This document shows, one piece after another, positions 62,284-64,000 of a stretch of 64,000 bases of DNA. How positions within the stretch are numbered: position 1 is the first letter of the stretch; every line of letters begins with the position of its first letter. The DNA comes from Chlamydia pneumoniae TW-183 (GTDB lineage Bacteria; Chlamydiota; Chlamydiia; Chlamydiales; Chlamydiaceae). The translations under genes were made by a program, and so were the position numbers. The stretch lies in NCBI RefSeq assembly GCF_000007205.1, contig NC_005043.1:620001-684000 (forward strand), written 5' to 3'. The notes under the pieces were generated by a model. That model did not search any database, had not been told where the DNA came from, and was given only the letters and a program-made list of their open reading frames with translations.

Positions 62284-63251
62284 AACAATTACTTTTCTGT
62301 GTTTGCGTATTTGCTATGTCATGTTCTGCTTACGCATCCCCACGACGACAAGATCCTTCTGTTATGAAGGAAACATTCCGAAATAATTATGGCATTATTG
62401 TTTCCGGTCAAGAATGGGTAAAGCGTGGTTCTGACGGCACCATCACCAAAGTACTCAAAAATGGAGCTACCCTGCATGAAGTTTATTCTGGAGGCCTCCT
62501 TCATGGGGAAATTACCTTAACGTTTCCCCATACCACAGCATTGGACGTTGTTCAAATCTATGATCAAGGTAGACTCGTTTCTCGCAAAACCTTTTTTGTG
62601 AACGGTCTTCCATCTCAAGAAGAGCTGTTCAATGAAGATGGCACGTTTGTCCTCACACGATGGCCGGACAACAACGACAGTGATACCATCACAAAGCCTT
62701 ACTTCATAGAAACGACATATCAAGGGCATGTCATAGAAGGAAGTTATACTTCCTTTAATGGGAAATACTCCTCATCCATCCACAATGGAGAGGGAGTTCG
62801 TTCTGTGTTCTCCTCCAATAACATCCTTCTTTCTGAAGAGACCTTCAATGAAGGTGTCATGGTGAAATATACCACATTCTATCCGAATCGCGATCCCGAA
62901 TCGATTACTCATTATCAAAATGGACAGCCTCACGGCTTACGGCTAACATATCTACAAGGTGGCATCCCCAATACGATAGAGGAGTGGCGTTATGGCTTTC
63001 AAGACGGAACGACCATCGTATTTAAAAATGGTTGTAAGACATCTGAGATCGCTTATGTTAAGGGAGTGAAAGAAGGTTTAGAACTGCGCTACAATGAACA
63101 GGAAATTGTAGCTGAAGAAGTTTCTTGGCGTAATGATTTTCTGCATGGAGAACGTAAGATCTATGCTGGAGGAATCCAAAAGCATGAATGGTATTACCGC
63201 GGGAGATCTGTATCTAAAGCCAAATTCGAGCGGCTAAATGCTGCAGGATAG
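62280..63251 (+). CDS. Exported MORN-like repeat protein
   Basis: 323 residues. A signal peptide (MKQLLFCVCVFAMSCSAYA) precedes repeats of the form G-x-x-x-G-x-x-x-x-(Y/F): GGLLHGEITL, NGQPHGLRLTY, YGFQDGTTIVF, GVKEGLELRY, NDFLHGERKIY. These resemble MORN/YwqK-type repeats. The protein would be periplasmic or surface-associated. It is coupled to pheT by a 4-nt overlap, which is probably packing rather than function. It is at the CT476 position. Confidence 0.75.
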   Translation: MKQLLFCVCVFAMSCSAYASPRRQDPSVMKETFRNNYGIIVSGQEWVKRGSDGTITKVLKNGATLHEVYSGGLLHGEITLTFPHTTALDVVQIYDQGRLVSRKTFFVNGLPSQEELFNEDGTFVLTRWPDNNDSDTITKPYFIETTYQGHVIEGSYTSFNGKYSSSIHNGEGVRSVFSSNNILLSEETFNEGVMVKYTTFYPNRDPESITHYQNGQPHGLRLTYLQGGIPNTIEEWRYGFQDGTTIVFKNGCKTSEIAYVKGVKEGLELRYNEQEIVAEEVSWRNDFLHGERKIYAGGIQKHEWYYRGRSVSKAKFERLNAAG

Positions 63252-63260
63252 TTTGCGGTA

Positions 63261-63782
63261 ATGGCTGATGACACCCTCATTCCTAAACTTATGAAGAACT
63301 CGCTTTCGCAGGCGTGTTCTGAGGGTTTACTGATTGCTAAGTATCCTCCACTCCAGGTTATCGTTCACTTTGATAATAACCTAGTTGTTAAAACACATCT
63401 TTCAGTAGCTCCTGTCTTCTCTTGTCTTTTTTTAGGACCAGCAGCTCACAAAGCCATGCAGGAAATTGTTTTATGGTGTTCTCGCTATGCCAACAAGGAA
63501 CATCCTCCTTTTTCCTCGCATTTTGCTAAAGACCTCATCCCCTCACAATATCTCGAAATCCTAAACTGCGTTGCAGAGATTCCCTTTGGAGAGCAGCAAA
63601 CCTACGCTGAAATCGCAAAAAAAACTGATACGCACCCCAGGACTGTAGGAGCCGCATGCAAACAAAATCCGTTTCTGCTGTTCTTTCCCTGTCATCGCGT
63701 CGTAGGAAGCCATGGAGAGCGTAATTACGTCCTAGGGCCTGTAATTCACGAGATCTTATTGAAATTTGAGAATAGCTACTAA
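63261..63782 (+). CDS. ogt: Methylated-DNA--protein-cysteine methyltransferase
   Basis: 173 residues of the AGT family. The DNA-binding helix-turn-helix (EQQTYAEIAKKTDTHPRTVGAACKQNP, split) is followed by the acceptor-cysteine motif FPCHRVVG. It directly reverses O6-methylguanine. Annotated as ada in some chlamydial genomes, but it lacks the Ada regulatory domain. It starts 9 nt after the MORN-like gene. Confidence 0.93.
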   Translation: MADDTLIPKLMKNSLSQACSEGLLIAKYPPLQVIVHFDNNLVVKTHLSVAPVFSCLFLGPAAHKAMQEIVLWCSRYANKEHPPFSSHFAKDLIPSQYLEILNCVAEIPFGEQQTYAEIAKKTDTHPRTVGAACKQNPFLLFFPCHRVVGSHGERNYVLGPVIHEILLKFENSY

Positions 63783-63797
63783 TCCCCAGCTATAGAT

Positions 63798-64000
63798 TTA
63801 AGAGTCTTGCAGACGGGGATCTAAAGCATCACGGACTCCGTCTCCTATCAGAGCGATCGCAATCAGCAACATCGTTAATATAATTGCTGGAGGCCAAAGA
63901 ACAGCACTCTCTGCAGGGAATCCTGTAACACCCTCCCTCATAAGATTTCCCCAAGACGCGGAACTCTCTTCCCCCAGACCTAAAAAGGTCAGCCCCGCCT
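63798..64000 (-). CDS. oppC: Oligopeptide ABC transporter permease OppC (3' end only)
   Basis: The minus strand encodes the last ~66 residues of a binding-protein-dependent permease: AGLTFLGLGEESSASWGNLM, a hydrophobic helix (LWPPAIILTMLLIAIALIG) and the typical ending GDGVRDALDPRL. The rest lies beyond the right edge. It is convergent with ogt, 15 nt apart. Confidence 0.88.
   Translation of the reverse strand, partial: AGLTFLGLGEESSASWGNLMREGVTGFPAESAVLWPPAIILTMLLIAIALIGDGVRDALDPRLQDS

Overview
The window is a chromosomal segment of an obligate intracellular Chlamydia, and its gene content and order match Chlamydia (Chlamydophila) pneumoniae. It carries a polymorphic membrane autotransporter (Pmp20 type), the cysteine-rich envelope proteins OmcA and OmcB, the developmental repressor EUO, the effector Tarp, a SWIB-domain protein, Inc-type bilobed membrane proteins, the CtcB/CtcC two-component pair and LpxG. 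Locus correspondences (roughly CPn0540 to CPn0597 of strain CWL029, CT414 to CT478 of C. trachomatis) are from memory, not from a search.

Layout. 1-4187: 3' part of pmp20, then tRNA-Ser. 4492-6928: overlapping metal-ABC operon (binding protein, ATPase, permease). 6844-8554 (minus): obg, rpmA, rplU, followed by tRNA-Phe. 8983-10553: ispF convergent with a CysJ-like reductase. 10574-13909 (minus): str-type operon rpsL-rpsG-fusA-rpsJ. 14131-18234: an exported unknown, a small two-helix membrane protein, the Tsp protease and a CrpA-position Inc-like protein. 18513-23726 (mostly minus): omcA-omcB with strong 3' hairpins, a tiny lipoprotein, gltX and euo. 24237-32964 (minus): membrane-anchored alpha/beta hydrolase, recJ, a giant secDF fusion and an Inc-like protein. 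33430-38114 (plus): tightly packed uppS-cdsA-cmk-plsC-argS. 38068-39444: murA. 39674-41941: tarp. 42010-44920 (minus): prfB (with a programmed frameshift), a GNAT acetyltransferase, a SprT-like protein and yebC. 45217-48118 (plus): SWIB, lpxG, ispD, truA. 48064-54508: HAD phosphatase, an M15-peptidase-like lipoprotein, tRNA-Leu, a small unknown, ctcB, a divergent Inc coiled-coil gene (Cpn0585) and ctcC. 54586-58786: tRNA-Arg, a long-form ribosome hibernation factor, a PD-(D/E)XK-like orphan, recO, an exported unknown, tRNA-Leu, a DUF155/RMD1-like gene with an apparent frameshift, and yidD. 58710-64000: LysM protein, pheT, a MORN-like exported protein, a methyltransferase (ogt/ada) and the 3' end of oppC.

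Functional themes are translation (ribosomal proteins, EF-G, RF2, three aminoacyl-tRNA synthetases, HPF, truA, five tRNAs), envelope building (OmcA/B, UppS, CdsA, PlsC, MurA, LpxG, IspD/IspF) and host interaction (Pmp20, Tarp, Tsp, Inc proteins). The genome is compact. Several neighbours overlap by ATGA, and four convergent pairs overlap by 47 to 85 bases. No phage, complete insertion sequence or CRISPR array was seen. The most notable irregularities are the frameshift that detaches the predicted C-terminal membrane segment of the DUF155 gene, the split ctcB/ctcC locus, the large extra domain in SecDF, and several chlamydia-restricted genes with remote enzyme-like signatures.
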